Shown here piece by piece: positions 9,401 through 17,184 of a DNA stretch of 64,000 nucleotides. This DNA is from Cereibacter johrii. Its GTDB lineage: Bacteria > Pseudomonadota > Alphaproteobacteria > Rhodobacterales > Rhodobacteraceae. Both the position numbers and the translations under genes were made by a program. The notes beneath the pieces are model-generated. The model had not been told where the DNA came from. It searched no databases and saw nothing but the letters and a program-made list of their open reading frames with translations. Numbering within the stretch: the stretch's first letter is position 1; every line of letters starts with the position of its first letter. The stretch spans positions 1-64,000 of the forward strand of contig NZ_MABH01000122.1 of NCBI RefSeq assembly GCF_001720585.1, given 5' to 3'.

Positions 9401-10628
9401 GAGCCTGCGCTATTTCCGGGGCGCCGCCGATGCCGGCGACACGGACACGCGCACCCTCCATCTGTGGAGTGCGACGGGTGTCCTGCTCGCCTCGGTCGAG
9501 GTGACTTCGGGGGCGGGCCAGTCCGGATGGCAGACCGGCACGCTTGCCGCGCCCATCCAGATCGAGGCGGGCCAGACCTATGTGGTCTCCTACGGCACGA
9601 CGCAGAACTATGTCGCGACGCAGAATTACTTCACGTCGAACCGTGTCGGCGCCGACGGCGCCCTGACCGGCCTCGGCGGGACGGGCAACGGGGTCTACCA
9701 CGCCGGCGGGACCGGGATCTTCCCGACCTCGAGCTATCTGAACACGAACTACTGGGTGGATGTGGTCTTCGAGCCGGGCAGCAACGGCACGACCAACAGC
9801 GCGCCCACCTTCACCAGCGCCGCCACCGTCTCGGCCCCCGAGAACCAGACCGTCGCGGTCGATCTTTCGGCGGCGGATGCCGATGGCGACAGCTTCGTCT
9901 TCGCCATCGCCGGCGGAGCGGATGCCGCGAAGTTCGCGATCGATCCGAACACGGGCCTTCTCACCTTCCTGACCGCCCCCGATTACGAGGCGCCGACGGA
10001 TGCCGATGGCAACAATGCCTATCAGGTGACGGTCTCGGTGTCGGACGGGATGAGCCCGGCCACGTCGCAGGGTCTGACCGTGAACGTGACCGATGCGGCC
10101 GAGCCGGGCGGCACCGTCTGGAACCTGTTCGGGGCGGCCGCCGGGCCGGACCAGATCGTGACCTTCGACAGCGACGACTACGAGCTCGGAACGAAGTTCG
10201 TCTCGAACGAAGCGGGGCTCGTCACCAGCCTCCGCTACTTCCGGGGCGCGGCCGATGCGCAGGACACCGATGTGCGCACGCTCAACCTCTGGAGCGCGAC
10301 CGGCACCAAGCTCGCCACGGTCACGGTGACATCGGCGCCCGGCCAGACCGGCTGGCAGACGGGGACGCTCGACACGCCCTTCCAGATCCAGGCGGGCCAG
10401 ACCTATGTGATCTCCTATGGCACGACGCAGAACTACGCCTTCAGCGGCGGCTTCTTCGACACGGACTGGATCGGGCCCGGCGGCCATCTGACCGCGCCCG
10501 GCGGCCCCGTGGCGAACGGCGTCTTCCACGTCGGCAGCACCGGGCTCTTCCCCGAACAGAGCTTCAACGATGCGAACTACTGGGTGGATCTGACCGTCAC
10601 GCCGCTCGACCCGGGGCTGCTCGTCTGA
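6459..10628 (+). CDS. Large modular surface protein: DMFase-beta-like domain, Ig-like, 3 x DUF4082, 2 x cadherin-like
   Basis: 1389 residues. The first ~545 (GYYGGEGARKVAEW, the GHDEYWSGGQR segment, a CPTCNC cluster, YEWNTSPDDYNRP) match the C-terminal-like domain of the N,N-dimethylformamidase beta subunit. That domain occurs in many secreted proteins without being an amidase. An Ig-like domain follows (~560-668, VSLDGGTTWTA). Then three DUF4082 units at about 675-832, 944-1107 and 1223-1389, each with YELG-x-F, LRYFRGAADA-type, TGWQTG-type and NYWVD segments, alternating with two cadherin-like units (~835-935 and ~1113-1215; AENxT..., DADGNN). No N-terminal signal peptide or RTX nonapeptide repeat is visible, so the export route is unknown. 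It lies next to EPS genes, and an adhesin or matrix role is plausible. The ATG at 6459 lacks a strong Shine-Dalgarno sequence. Confidence 0.85.
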   Translation: MTDNAIVVENARTDGVMPKSYWDVEHSTFIEGFATDISVNAGQRIDFKINVNDEAGSDYKVEVFRLGYYGGEGARKVAEWVNTDAKVQDQATYNPTLGLVDAGNWSVTDSWLTPTDAVSGVYIARVQRLDASGNPIAGEVNQIPFILREDDRASDIVLQTSDTTWQAYNGWGGNNGQIGANLYGDVSGTIDHPDIPGASSYEPDRAYAVSYNRPLITRGLDGQQGGVAAGAQDYLFGADYAAIYWLEKNGYDVSYMSGVDTDRLGADYLKKYQAFISVGHDEYWSGGQRANVEEARDDGVNLLFWGGNDVYWKTRYEASAIDGVDYRTLVCYKETTAVADPTAGPEDYYNLDPTDIWTGTWRDTRFHGNPLAGGGLPDDFLSGQCPTCNCAENSLTGQLFGPDGTGEFGGALDVTGEYAQLRVWRDTTIANGGALDIAPGLLGYEWNTSPDDYNRPAGLVHLSETTIPWGAILTDQGNTTAPGIATHNLSLYRAESGALVFGAGTVFWTWALSNLHDGEPYNAQIENRDLQQFVVNMFADMGIQPGVADAVLASQGLLRALASADAAPATALINDLPDTLPALETVTITGTATDDDGNPLTQDGRVALVEVSLDGGTTWTAAQGTTNWSFSWTPTRQGVFDIRVRAFDDTLNLPVAVTLDRETVEITAPVVPPEVSLFDPFVTFNGQSHNDNMALELGTRFTALQTGSVTELRYYRAASDATDTDTRTGHLWRADGTLLATVTFVSTPGQTGWQTAELSSPITLAAGQSYVVSYTTQDNYVGTSGFFSTAYVDPYGILSAGAGTGGVFALGSNIFPSTSYQGTSYWVDITFAPQPAGTGLPVFAGPSAFSVAENDLYVGTVAATDPQGQPISYAIAGGADAGLFSIDAKTGALHFRFPANHELPTDADGNNIFQFRVTATDLTGEVATRDFSVTLTDLVDESLHPSLLFGPTDAPAATITDDPTDYELGMRFQASSSGEITSLRYFRGAADAGDTDTRTLHLWSATGVLLASVEVTSGAGQSGWQTGTLAAPIQIEAGQTYVVSYGTTQNYVATQNYFTSNRVGADGALTGLGGTGNGVYHAGGTGIFPTSSYLNTNYWVDVVFEPGSNGTTNSAPTFTSAATVSAPENQTVAVDLSAADADGDSFVFAIAGGADAAKFAIDPNTGLLTFLTAPDYEAPTDADGNNAYQVTVSVSDGMSPATSQGLTVNVTDAAEPGGTVWNLFGAAAGPDQIVTFDSDDYELGTKFVSNEAGLVTSLRYFRGAADAQDTDVRTLNLWSATGTKLATVTVTSAPGQTGWQTGTLDTPFQIQAGQTYVISYGTTQNYAFSGGFFDTDWIGPGGHLTAPGGPVANGVFHVGSTGLFPEQSFNDANYWVDLTVTPLDPGLLV

Positions 10629-10636
10629 GAGGCGGT

Positions 10637-10675
10637 CTCCGGCGTCCGCGCCTTCCCCCGGGCCGGACGCCGGAG
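10637..10675 (+). terminator. Strong hairpin after the DUF4082 protein gene
   Basis: The 12-nt arms CTCCGGCGTCCG (10637-10648) and CGGACGCCGGAG (10664-10675) are perfectly complementary around a 15-nt loop. They begin 9 nt after the stop codon. There is no T-run, so this is a terminator or mRNA-stabilising hairpin of the GC-rich type. Confidence 0.6.
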
Positions 10676-10765
10676 CGCGGCAGGGAACCCCCGCGGATGC
10701 CGCGGGTTGCCGTGGCCGATGCAGCGCGTGCCCCGGTCTGCCGGGCCGCTCTCGGGGGAAAGCCC

Positions 10766-11614
10766 ATGTCCTACATCCGCTTCGGCCTGATGATCCTGAC
10801 CTCGATGCTGGTCATGTTCGGGCTGATGTATCTCAACACCTACGCGCTCGAGCATGTGTTCCTTTCCGAGACGCGCGCCTACATGACGCTGCTCATGGGC
10901 GCGGCCATGGCGATCATCATGCTGGGCTTCATGTGGGGCATGTATCGCAACCGCGCCCTGAACATCGCGATCCTCGCAGGCTCCGCCATCCTCTTCGCAC
11001 TGTCGCTCTGGCTGGTCCGCAGCCAGAGCACCGTCGACGGGCAGAGCTACATGCGCGCGATGATCCCGCACCATTCCATCGCCATCCTGACGTCCGAGCG
11101 CGCGGACATGCGCGACCCGAGGGTGCGGAAGCTGGCCCAGGACATCATCGACGCACAGCAGCGCGAGATCGCCGAAATGCGCTATCTGGTGGCCGAGGTG
11201 GCGGCCGGACGCACGGTGGAGAGCATCTACAGCGATCCGCCCGCGCATGTGGGCGATCTGGCAGAGGCCCTTTCGACCGTGCGGATCGCCGAGCTCGATC
11301 CGGCGCCGGTGCCGCGCCCCGAGGCGGTGGGCGTGCTGCCCGGCGAGGAGGACTGTACCTTCCGCCGGACCGCAGCCTCGGATCCGATCCTGTGGACCGC
11401 GGAAACGGCGGGGGTGATGAAGCTCAACGGCATCCTCGTGCCGCTCGAGAAGCTGGCCGCGACCGAAGGACAGGCCTACGCCACCCCCGGCGTCTCCATG
11501 CGCGTGCGCAGGCTCGGCGACGAGGGCGGCCTGCGGGCCAATGCCGAGCTCATCTTCGCGCTGGATCAGGGCCCGACCGTCGGCTACCGCGGTTTCTGGC
11601 ACTGCGGGGCGTGA
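10766..11614 (+). CDS. DUF305 membrane protein
   Basis: 282 residues, starting at the ATG behind GGGGGAAAG. Three or so N-terminal membrane segments (FGLMILTSMLVMFGLMYL; LLMGAAMAIIMLGFMWGM; IAILAGSAILFALSLWL) lead into a DUF305 (ferritin-like four-helix) domain. That domain carries the typical MIPHHSIAI motif and QQREIAEMRYL. MxPHH proteins of this family are linked to metal binding, often copper, which makes metal handling a reasonable but unproven guess. The C-terminal ~100 residues (CTFRRTAASDPILW...FWHCGA) form a separate domain with two cysteines that I cannot place. The gene converges with the DUF4405 gene, 7 nt between stops. A longer upstream extension of the frame overlaps the preceding gene and is rejected. 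Confidence 0.85.
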   Translation: MSYIRFGLMILTSMLVMFGLMYLNTYALEHVFLSETRAYMTLLMGAAMAIIMLGFMWGMYRNRALNIAILAGSAILFALSLWLVRSQSTVDGQSYMRAMIPHHSIAILTSERADMRDPRVRKLAQDIIDAQQREIAEMRYLVAEVAAGRTVESIYSDPPAHVGDLAEALSTVRIAELDPAPVPRPEAVGVLPGEEDCTFRRTAASDPILWTAETAGVMKLNGILVPLEKLAATEGQAYATPGVSMRVRRLGDEGGLRANAELIFALDQGPTVGYRGFWHCGA

Positions 11615-11621
11615 GGGCCGC

Positions 11622-12116
11622 TCAGGGCCCGACGAGCGCCGCGATGGCGGCCATTTCCGGCTTGCCCGAGGCCCGGATGGCATCCGACAGCGGCTCATCG
11701 GCGTCTGCCACCGCGATCCCGGCAGCCCCGAGCCGCGCCGTCAGCTCGTCGGGCGTCACGCCAAGCAGCGGCGCCACATCGGCGGCCGGATTCTCGAGGA
11801 TGCGGTGCGAGAAGGCGAAGGGCGGCGGTCCCCCGCGCCCGGCCGGCCCGGACAGAAGCAGGAACGGGGCAGCCATGGCCAGCGACAGGACGAGCGCGAT
11901 CGCCATGGGCGCGCGCTTGAAATAGGTGGTCAGGCTCCGCCAGTTCTTCCAGAGATGCAGGACGAACGGCACGATCAGGAGCAGGCTGAGCCACTCGTGC
12001 ATGGCATGGAAGCCCGACGGCCCCACATGCAGGAAGAGCGCCAGTCCCGAGACGAGAGAGACGATGAACAGGCCGGTGATGAAGGGGGTGGCGTAGCGTC
12101 CGAGTAGAGAGGACAT
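11622..12116 (-). CDS. DUF4405 membrane protein
   Basis: A 164-residue inner-membrane protein. The start is set by AGGAG five nt upstream of the ATG at 12116. Membrane segments are ATPFITGLFIVSLVSGLALFL, HEWLSLLLIVPFVLHLW and MAIALVLSLAMAAPFLLL. Histidines H30, H38 and H54 sit near the second segment in the manner of DUF4405 proteins, which resemble cytochrome b561-type haem-binding helices. The soluble tail (DVAPLLGVTPDELTARLGAAGI...SDAIRASGKP) resembles a repeat seen in periplasmic domains of such proteins. It is transcribed toward the DUF305 gene. Function is not known; an electron-transfer role is inference only. Confidence 0.75.
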   Translation of the reverse strand: MSSLLGRYATPFITGLFIVSLVSGLALFLHVGPSGFHAMHEWLSLLLIVPFVLHLWKNWRSLTTYFKRAPMAIALVLSLAMAAPFLLLSGPAGRGGPPPFAFSHRILENPAADVAPLLGVTPDELTARLGAAGIAVADADEPLSDAIRASGKPEMAAIAALVGP

Positions 12117-12749
12117 GGCTGGCTCCTGCCGTGCTGGCGCCCCGGAGGGCGGGTTCCGCCGCCCGGCCGAAGCCCGGGCGGTCTGTTCCCGCTGATACGC
12201 GCCGGGCAGCGGCAACCGTCGCCGCAGGGCGGCCCCGCCCCTGCGACATGCGACCGCGCCCCCGGGCCGAAGGGACGCGGGCCAGATCCACAAGAGCGGG
12301 GGCGAACGGTGGCCTGTCTCGCGAGACGGACCGAGTGGCAGGCCGTCTGGCTCTGGAACGCGCTGACGGCGCGACAGGTGCCGATCATCTGCCTCGATGC
12401 TGCCTCGATGCCCGGCACGCCGCTTGGAGCACAGCAAGATCGGCTCTGGACTGCGCGACCAGCGAGCCAGCCGGGACACTGCCGGATGTCTCAGGTCTGC
12501 CCTGCCTGACGGCAGGACGAGGAGGCGCCGGAGCCCACGGCTCTATCCGGCACCACCGCCCTCGCAGGACTTCTTGTGACGTTCGGAGGACAACCTCACC
12601 GGCGCCGGCGCGCAGCCATGGTCTTCATGAAAGCGTACCTGCGGCGCTTCCCGGGACGAGGGCTGTCCGGTCTCGGCCGACCGCTCCTCCCTTCACCCGT
12701 TTCGGGCAAGAGGAGGTCGGCCGGACCTGCAACCTCGCCGATCCGGGGC
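12117..12749. other. Intergenic region with no supported gene
   Basis: About 630 bp lies between the DUF4405 gene and the small basic protein gene, both on the minus strand. All open frames have shadow-like, Arg/Pro/Ala-rich composition without a start signal. Nothing recognisable is seen beyond the end of the downstream promoter area. Confidence 0.5.
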
Positions 12750-13076
12750 TCAGGCGGCTCCTTCCTGCGGCGTCGCGTCCTTGGCCTTGCCTGCGGCAGT
12801 GTCGGCGGCCTCCGATGCGCTTGCCTCCTGCGCCGGCGTGCTGCTTGTATTGTCGGCAGCCGGAACCTCAGGAGCGGGTGACGCCGGCTCCGCCGCGGGC
12901 GCGGCATCGGTGTTGTGAGAGGCGACAAAAGCCCGCATGAACCGACGCAGTTCCCGCGCCGCACTCGTATCGAGGCTGTTGCAGAGCGCGACGAACGCAT
13001 CCCGCTCGCCCTTGTCGACCCGGATGACGAGCTGGCTGCCCTTCTTGCCCGACTTTTCCTTCTTCCCTTTGCCCAT
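12750..13076 (-). CDS. Small basic protein with possible ribbon-helix-helix core
   Basis: 108 residues from the ATG at 13076. The N-terminus is lysine-rich (MGKGKKEKSGKK), followed by QLVIRVDKGERDAFVALCNSLDTSAARELRRFMRAFV. The pattern is beta-strand then two helices, as in ribbon-helix-helix DNA-binding proteins of plasmid and toxin-antitoxin type. The C-terminal half is a low-complexity Ala/Pro/Glu tail. An upstream in-frame ATG at 13103 would add nine residues, but it lies inside a perfect inverted repeat (13093-13113). The downstream start, with GGGGATAAGG ahead of it, is therefore preferred. The inverted repeat just upstream would suit autoregulation. The family call is inference from pattern only. 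Confidence 0.6.
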   Translation of the reverse strand: MGKGKKEKSGKKGSQLVIRVDKGERDAFVALCNSLDTSAARELRRFMRAFVASHNTDAAPAAEPASPAPEVPAADNTSSTPAQEASASEAADTAAGKAKDATPQEGAA

Positions 13077-13092
13077 GTGCCTTATCCCCTTC

Positions 13093-13113
13093 TGTATATT
13101 CATTGCATATACA
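13093..13113. promoter_or_regulatory. Perfect inverted repeat, candidate operator
   Basis: TGTATAT (13093-13099) and ATATACA (13107-13113) are exact inverted copies separated by seven bases. The repeat sits 17 bp upstream of the preferred start of the putative ribbon-helix-helix gene, in an AT-rich patch of otherwise GC-rich DNA. Position and symmetry fit an autoregulatory operator. Confidence 0.5.
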
Positions 13114-13581
13114 ATCCGTGCTACCCATGCAAGCCCATGGCGCTCCGCGGAGATGAAGCTGGACCTGCCGACCGATCCGAAGCGGGCGACGCGAGCGACG
13201 GAGCGGGATGGCCCCTCGAAGGACAGGCCGCGCCGGGAGAGGTCAGCAAGGGAGGGACGCGGTGCCCGCTGCTCTCGACTTTCGAATGCCGGGGATATCC
13301 TTCGTCTTCACCGCCGTTCCGTCATCAGAGCGTCATGTTCGCTGCTTAGGCGTGCGCATCCGAGGCGCAGCGCCCTGCCCGTCTCGTCCCTTCGCACAGA
13401 GCCTTTCGCGAATGCGCCAGAACAGACCGGGCCAGGCAGCGGCCCGCCATCCCGGAAGAAACCGGCCGCGTCCCACCGGAACGGACAGAACCACGCCGTC
13501 TCCTGCGGCGGTCGGACCCGGCTGCGGATCCCTCCCTCGCCCACGGCTCGTCATGACGCACGCCGTGGGAATGATGCAGAC
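13114..13581. other. Divergent intergenic region upstream of the EAL-GGDEF gene
   Basis: About 470 bp lies between divergently transcribed genes. A plus-strand frame stays open through it into the EAL gene, but that stretch has shadow composition and the EAL domain begins only after 13582. No promoter motif could be assigned with confidence. Confidence 0.4.
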
Positions 13582-15369
13582 ATGATGATCGACACCGTGT
13601 GGTTGAAGGATTTCGGCAGGCGGCGCGCCCTGGAGGAAGCCGAAGCCCGGCTTTCGATCGCGCTGCAACCGATCGTCGACGCTGCCTCGGGCAAGCCCAT
13701 CGCGGCCGAGGCCCTGATGCGAGGGTTCGCCGACATGGGCTTTGCCAGCCCCAATGCCCTGCTGGATCATGCCTTCTCGCTCGACCAGCTGCTCGACCTC
13801 GACCTGCTGCTTCTGGGCAAGGCCCTCGCCATCCATGCCCGCGTGCCTGCGGCCGAGCGACCGCTGCTGTTCGTCAACCTCGACGGGCGCAACCTTCCGC
13901 ATTGGCGGGCGATCAGCGACTTTCTTCGGACAGGCTGCGAGCTGGGCGGCCTGCATCCGTTCGACATCTGCATCGAACTGTCCGAGGCCCACCAGCCCCT
14001 TCCGCTGGACGAGCTGGAACGGGCCGTCGACACCTTCCGCAGGACCGGCTTCCAGATCGCGCTGGACGACTTCGGCAACGGCACCTCCGGGCTCCAGATG
14101 CTCTATCAGACGAGCCCGGATTTCCTGAAGATCGACAGGTTCTTCATCGGCTCGATGCCGGATGACCCGAAGAAGCGGCGGCTGGTCAGCACCATCGTCG
14201 ATCTGGCGCACACGCTGGGAAGCCGCGTCATCGCCGAGGGGATCGAGACGCCGGAGGAACTTGCCTGCTGCCGCGACGTGGGCTGCGACCTGATCCAAGG
14301 CTTCCTGATCGGCCGTCCCTCGACGGATCCGGCCACGGTCAGCACCGACCTCTCGCCGAGGATCGAGGCGCTTGCCCTGTCGGCTCCGCATCCCGAGGAT
14401 CAGGTGATGAGCCGCCTTCTCGAGGAGGTGGCCGTGCTGTCCTGCGAGGATTCGCTGCGGGATCTGTTCGATCTGGCGGCCGCCAACCCGGCCCAGACTG
14501 TCTTTCCGGTGATCGACCGCCGGGGCATCCCGGTCGGTGCCGTGCGCGAAAGGGACTTCAAGGCGCTGCTTCACTCGCGCTACGGCCGGGACCTTGCCTG
14601 CAACACGTCGCTGCGGTTGCGCGTCATGGACTATGCGCGGCCGATCGCGACGGTGGAATGCACGATGCCGCTCGCGCCGCGGCTCGAACTGATCGCCGAG
14701 CGCGCGGGCGATGGGGTCGTGGTCACCAGCGGGCTGCGCTACCGCGGCTTCCTGTCGTCCACCTCGCTTCTTCGCCTGTCGAACGCGATCCGCCTGCGAC
14801 AGGCTGCAGCCCAGAACCCGCTGACCCATCTTCCGGGCAATGACGCGATCCGCGGATTTCTCGAGCGCTGCGTGGCCGAGCCGGGCGCCCCGCGGCTTGC
14901 CGCCTATCTCGACATCGACAACTTCAAGCCCTTCAACGACAAGTACGGTTTCGAGGTCGGCGACCGGGCGCTGATGATGCTGGCGACCATCCTGAAATCG
15001 CTCGAGCGCGATCACGGTCTCTTCGTCGGCCACATCGGCGGAGACGATTTCTTCATCGGCGCCGAGGGCAACGCCAGCGCTCAGGCGCAGAAGATCCTGA
15101 GCACGATCGGCGCCCGCTTCCGCCACGTTGCGGAGAGCCTCTACGACGAGGCCGATCGCGCGGCGGGCTTCATGTCGGGGCGGGCCCGCGACGGCTCGCC
15201 GCGGCAGTTCCCGCTGATGTCCTGCACCGTCGCGATGCTGCGGATCGGCGCGGCGGACCGGCCGCAGGGCACGCTGGACATCACCGCGCGCCTGACCGCG
15301 ACCAAGGCCGATGCGCGGCGGAGAGGCCTGCCTGTCGCCATCGCCGATCTGACGGCAGGAGATCGTTAA
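13582..15369 (+). CDS. EAL - CBS-like - GGDEF cyclic-di-GMP signalling protein
   Basis: 595 residues from the ATG at 13582. The phosphodiesterase domain is first (residues ~22-265): EAL signature as EALMR at 43-47, DDFGNG at 162-167, FLKIDRFFI, and IAEGIET. All the usual acidic residues appear present, so c-di-GMP hydrolysis is likely. Residues ~270-415 resemble a CBS pair (DQVMSRLLEEVAVLSCEDSLRDLF...VFPVIDRRGIPVGAVRERD). A C-terminal diguanylate cyclase domain has LDIDNFKPFNDKYGFEVGD and, at 486-490, GGDDF instead of GGDEF/GGEEF. The Asp in place of Glu may weaken cyclase activity or make this a regulatory GTP-binding domain. No transmembrane segment is seen. A chemoreceptor gene follows on the same strand; no partner is obvious. 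Confidence 0.88.
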   Translation: MMIDTVWLKDFGRRRALEEAEARLSIALQPIVDAASGKPIAAEALMRGFADMGFASPNALLDHAFSLDQLLDLDLLLLGKALAIHARVPAAERPLLFVNLDGRNLPHWRAISDFLRTGCELGGLHPFDICIELSEAHQPLPLDELERAVDTFRRTGFQIALDDFGNGTSGLQMLYQTSPDFLKIDRFFIGSMPDDPKKRRLVSTIVDLAHTLGSRVIAEGIETPEELACCRDVGCDLIQGFLIGRPSTDPATVSTDLSPRIEALALSAPHPEDQVMSRLLEEVAVLSCEDSLRDLFDLAAANPAQTVFPVIDRRGIPVGAVRERDFKALLHSRYGRDLACNTSLRLRVMDYARPIATVECTMPLAPRLELIAERAGDGVVVTSGLRYRGFLSSTSLLRLSNAIRLRQAAAQNPLTHLPGNDAIRGFLERCVAEPGAPRLAAYLDIDNFKPFNDKYGFEVGDRALMMLATILKSLERDHGLFVGHIGGDDFFIGAEGNASAQAQKILSTIGARFRHVAESLYDEADRAAGFMSGRARDGSPRQFPLMSCTVAMLRIGAADRPQGTLDITARLTATKADARRRGLPVAIADLTAGDR

Positions 15370-15485
15370 CTCGTGGAAGCGTCACATAAACTTGCGCCGA
15401 ACCCGTGGTGGAACGGACATCCGCCATCGTCTACCGCAAGGGAGAACCTGCGGTCGCTCCTCGCCCCCCGTTACCGAGACATGAC

Positions 15486-17075
15486 ATGCGCCTGACCCTG
15501 AAGACCCGGCTTTCGATCACCTTCCTGCTGCTCGTGGCCTTCGTTGCCGGCACCGGCGGGCTCGCGCTCGTCGAGATGCGGCGGATGAACGCGCAGAACG
15601 CGCAGGTTGTGTCGCGGAATGTGGAACATCTGGTGCAGGCCGAGGATCTGGCCTGGATCCAGCAGAAGATCCAGACGCTGATCCGGAATTACCTTCTGAT
15701 CGAGGACAAGGCGCAGCGGCGCGAGATCAAGGCCCGGCTCAAGGCGCTACGCGCCGAGCAGGAGGCCTTGGTCGCGAAGGCCTCGGAAAGCGCGGACGAC
15801 GGCCGGCGCGCCATGCTCGAGGACTATGTCCAGCTGAAGAACGAGATCGAACGGGTCAACGGCAAGGTGATGGAGGTGCTGCTCTTCGGCAGCGCATCGA
15901 AGGCCGGCGCCCTGCTCGTCGGAGAGGGCGATGCCGCAGCCGACAGGATGGAGGCGCTGCTTGCGGCGGCCATCGCGGCCGAGCGCAAGGAGATGGCCGC
16001 GGCCACCGCGCGGTCGGAGGAGGGCTTCCGCGCCTCGGCCCGGATGATCCTGCTGACGGGCCTTGTCGCGGCGCTCACCGGGGGGCTGGCGGCGCTCTGG
16101 ATCCTCTCGACGATCTCGCGCGGGCTGGGCACGGCGGTCTCGCTGAGCCGCCGCGTGGCGGATGGCGACCTGAGCCGGACCGTGCCCTGCTCCGGCCGCC
16201 ACGAGATCGACGACCTGCTCGAGAACCTGAACCGCATGGTCACGAACCTGCGCGGCGTCGCCGAGGAGGTCTCGGACAACATGGGAACCATCGCTGCGGG
16301 ATCGGCCCGGATGGCGGAGACCTCGGGAAGCCTCAGTGAAACCGCCGAGGATCAGGCGGGGGCGACGCAGAAGGCCGCGGCCGCCATGGAGCAGATGGTG
16401 GCCACCATCGCCCGGACGGCCGAGGATGCGCGGACGACCGAGCGGACGGCACGCGGCACCGCCGCCGCCGCGGTCGAAAGCGGCGAGGCGGTGGCCGCGA
16501 CCGCCAAAGTGATGCGGTCCATCGCCGAGCGGGTGGCGCTCGTGCAGGAAATCGCGCGCCAGACCGATCTTCTCGCCCTGAACGCCGCGGTGGAGGCGGC
16601 ACGGGCCGGCGAGCAGGGCCGGGGGTTCGCGGTGGTCGCGACCGAGGTGCGGACGCTCGCCGAGCGGAGCCAGCGCGCGGCCGAAGAGATCACGCGCCTT
16701 GCCGGGCAATCGGTGGCGACGGCCGAGGATGCGAACCGGCGTCTGCGCGCGCTCGTGCCCGAAATCGAGGCAGCGGCCGACAGCTTCTCCGCCATTTCGG
16801 CCGCCAACGACGAAATGTCGCAGGGCGCCGCGCAGATGAGCGACTTCGTGCGCCGGATCGATGCTGCCGCCCGCTCGACGACCGAGGCCTCGGAAGAGGT
16901 GTCGGCCACGGCGCGGACCCTGGCCACCAATGCCGCGATGCTCAGGCGCATCATCGGCTTCTTCCGCACGGTGGAGGCGACGTCGCCCGCGCCCGAGCGT
17001 CCGGCTTCCGCGCGGGACGGGCGTTGCCTCGCATCGGATCCTCCCGCGGCCGTCCCCCTTCCGGCCGCCGCCTGA
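15486..17075 (+). CDS. Methyl-accepting chemotaxis protein
   Basis: 529 residues from [12 protein letters not shown]; the frame extends 27 codons upstream but without signal-like composition. Order: membrane segment 1 ([17 protein letters not shown]), a ~170-residue helical periplasmic sensor of four-helix-bundle type with many charged heptads, membrane segment 2 ([21 protein letters not shown]), HAMP ([14 protein letters not shown]), then the signalling coiled coil. The highly conserved hairpin tip is seen as [33 protein letters not shown]. The C-terminus lacks a CheR-tethering pentapeptide (NWETF-like). It probably binds a small ligand and controls CheA, but no che genes are in the window. 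The ligand is unknown. Confidence 0.93.
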   Translation: MRLTLKTRLSITFLLLVAFVAGTGGLALVEMRRMNAQNAQVVSRNVEHLVQAEDLAWIQQKIQTLIRNYLLIEDKAQRREIKARLKALRAEQEALVAKASESADDGRRAMLEDYVQLKNEIERVNGKVMEVLLFGSASKAGALLVGEGDAAADRMEALLAAAIAAERKEMAAATARSEEGFRASARMILLTGLVAALTGGLAALWILSTISRGLGTAVSLSRRVADGDLSRTVPCSGRHEIDDLLENLNRMVTNLRGVAEEVSDNMGTIAAGSARMAETSGSLSETAEDQAGATQKAAAAMEQMVATIARTAEDARTTERTARGTAAAAVESGEAVAATAKVMRSIAERVALVQEIARQTDLLALNAAVEAARAGEQGRGFAVVATEVRTLAERSQRAAEEITRLAGQSVATAEDANRRLRALVPEIEAAADSFSAISAANDEMSQGAAQMSDFVRRIDAAARSTTEASEEVSATARTLATNAAMLRRIIGFFRTVEATSPAPERPASARDGRCLASDPPAAVPLPAAA

Positions 17076-17184
17076 GGCTGGCCGCGCCGGCCCCCGGCGC
17101 GTCGCCTCGCCCGGTTCCTGTCACATCGATGATGCAGAAGCGGGTGTAAGGCCAGCGCGACATCAACCGGGACAGGAGACCTCC

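Noticed and set aside
12131-12940. Plus-strand 269-codon frame
   Set aside because: Shadow-like composition and overlap with the small basic protein gene on the other strand.
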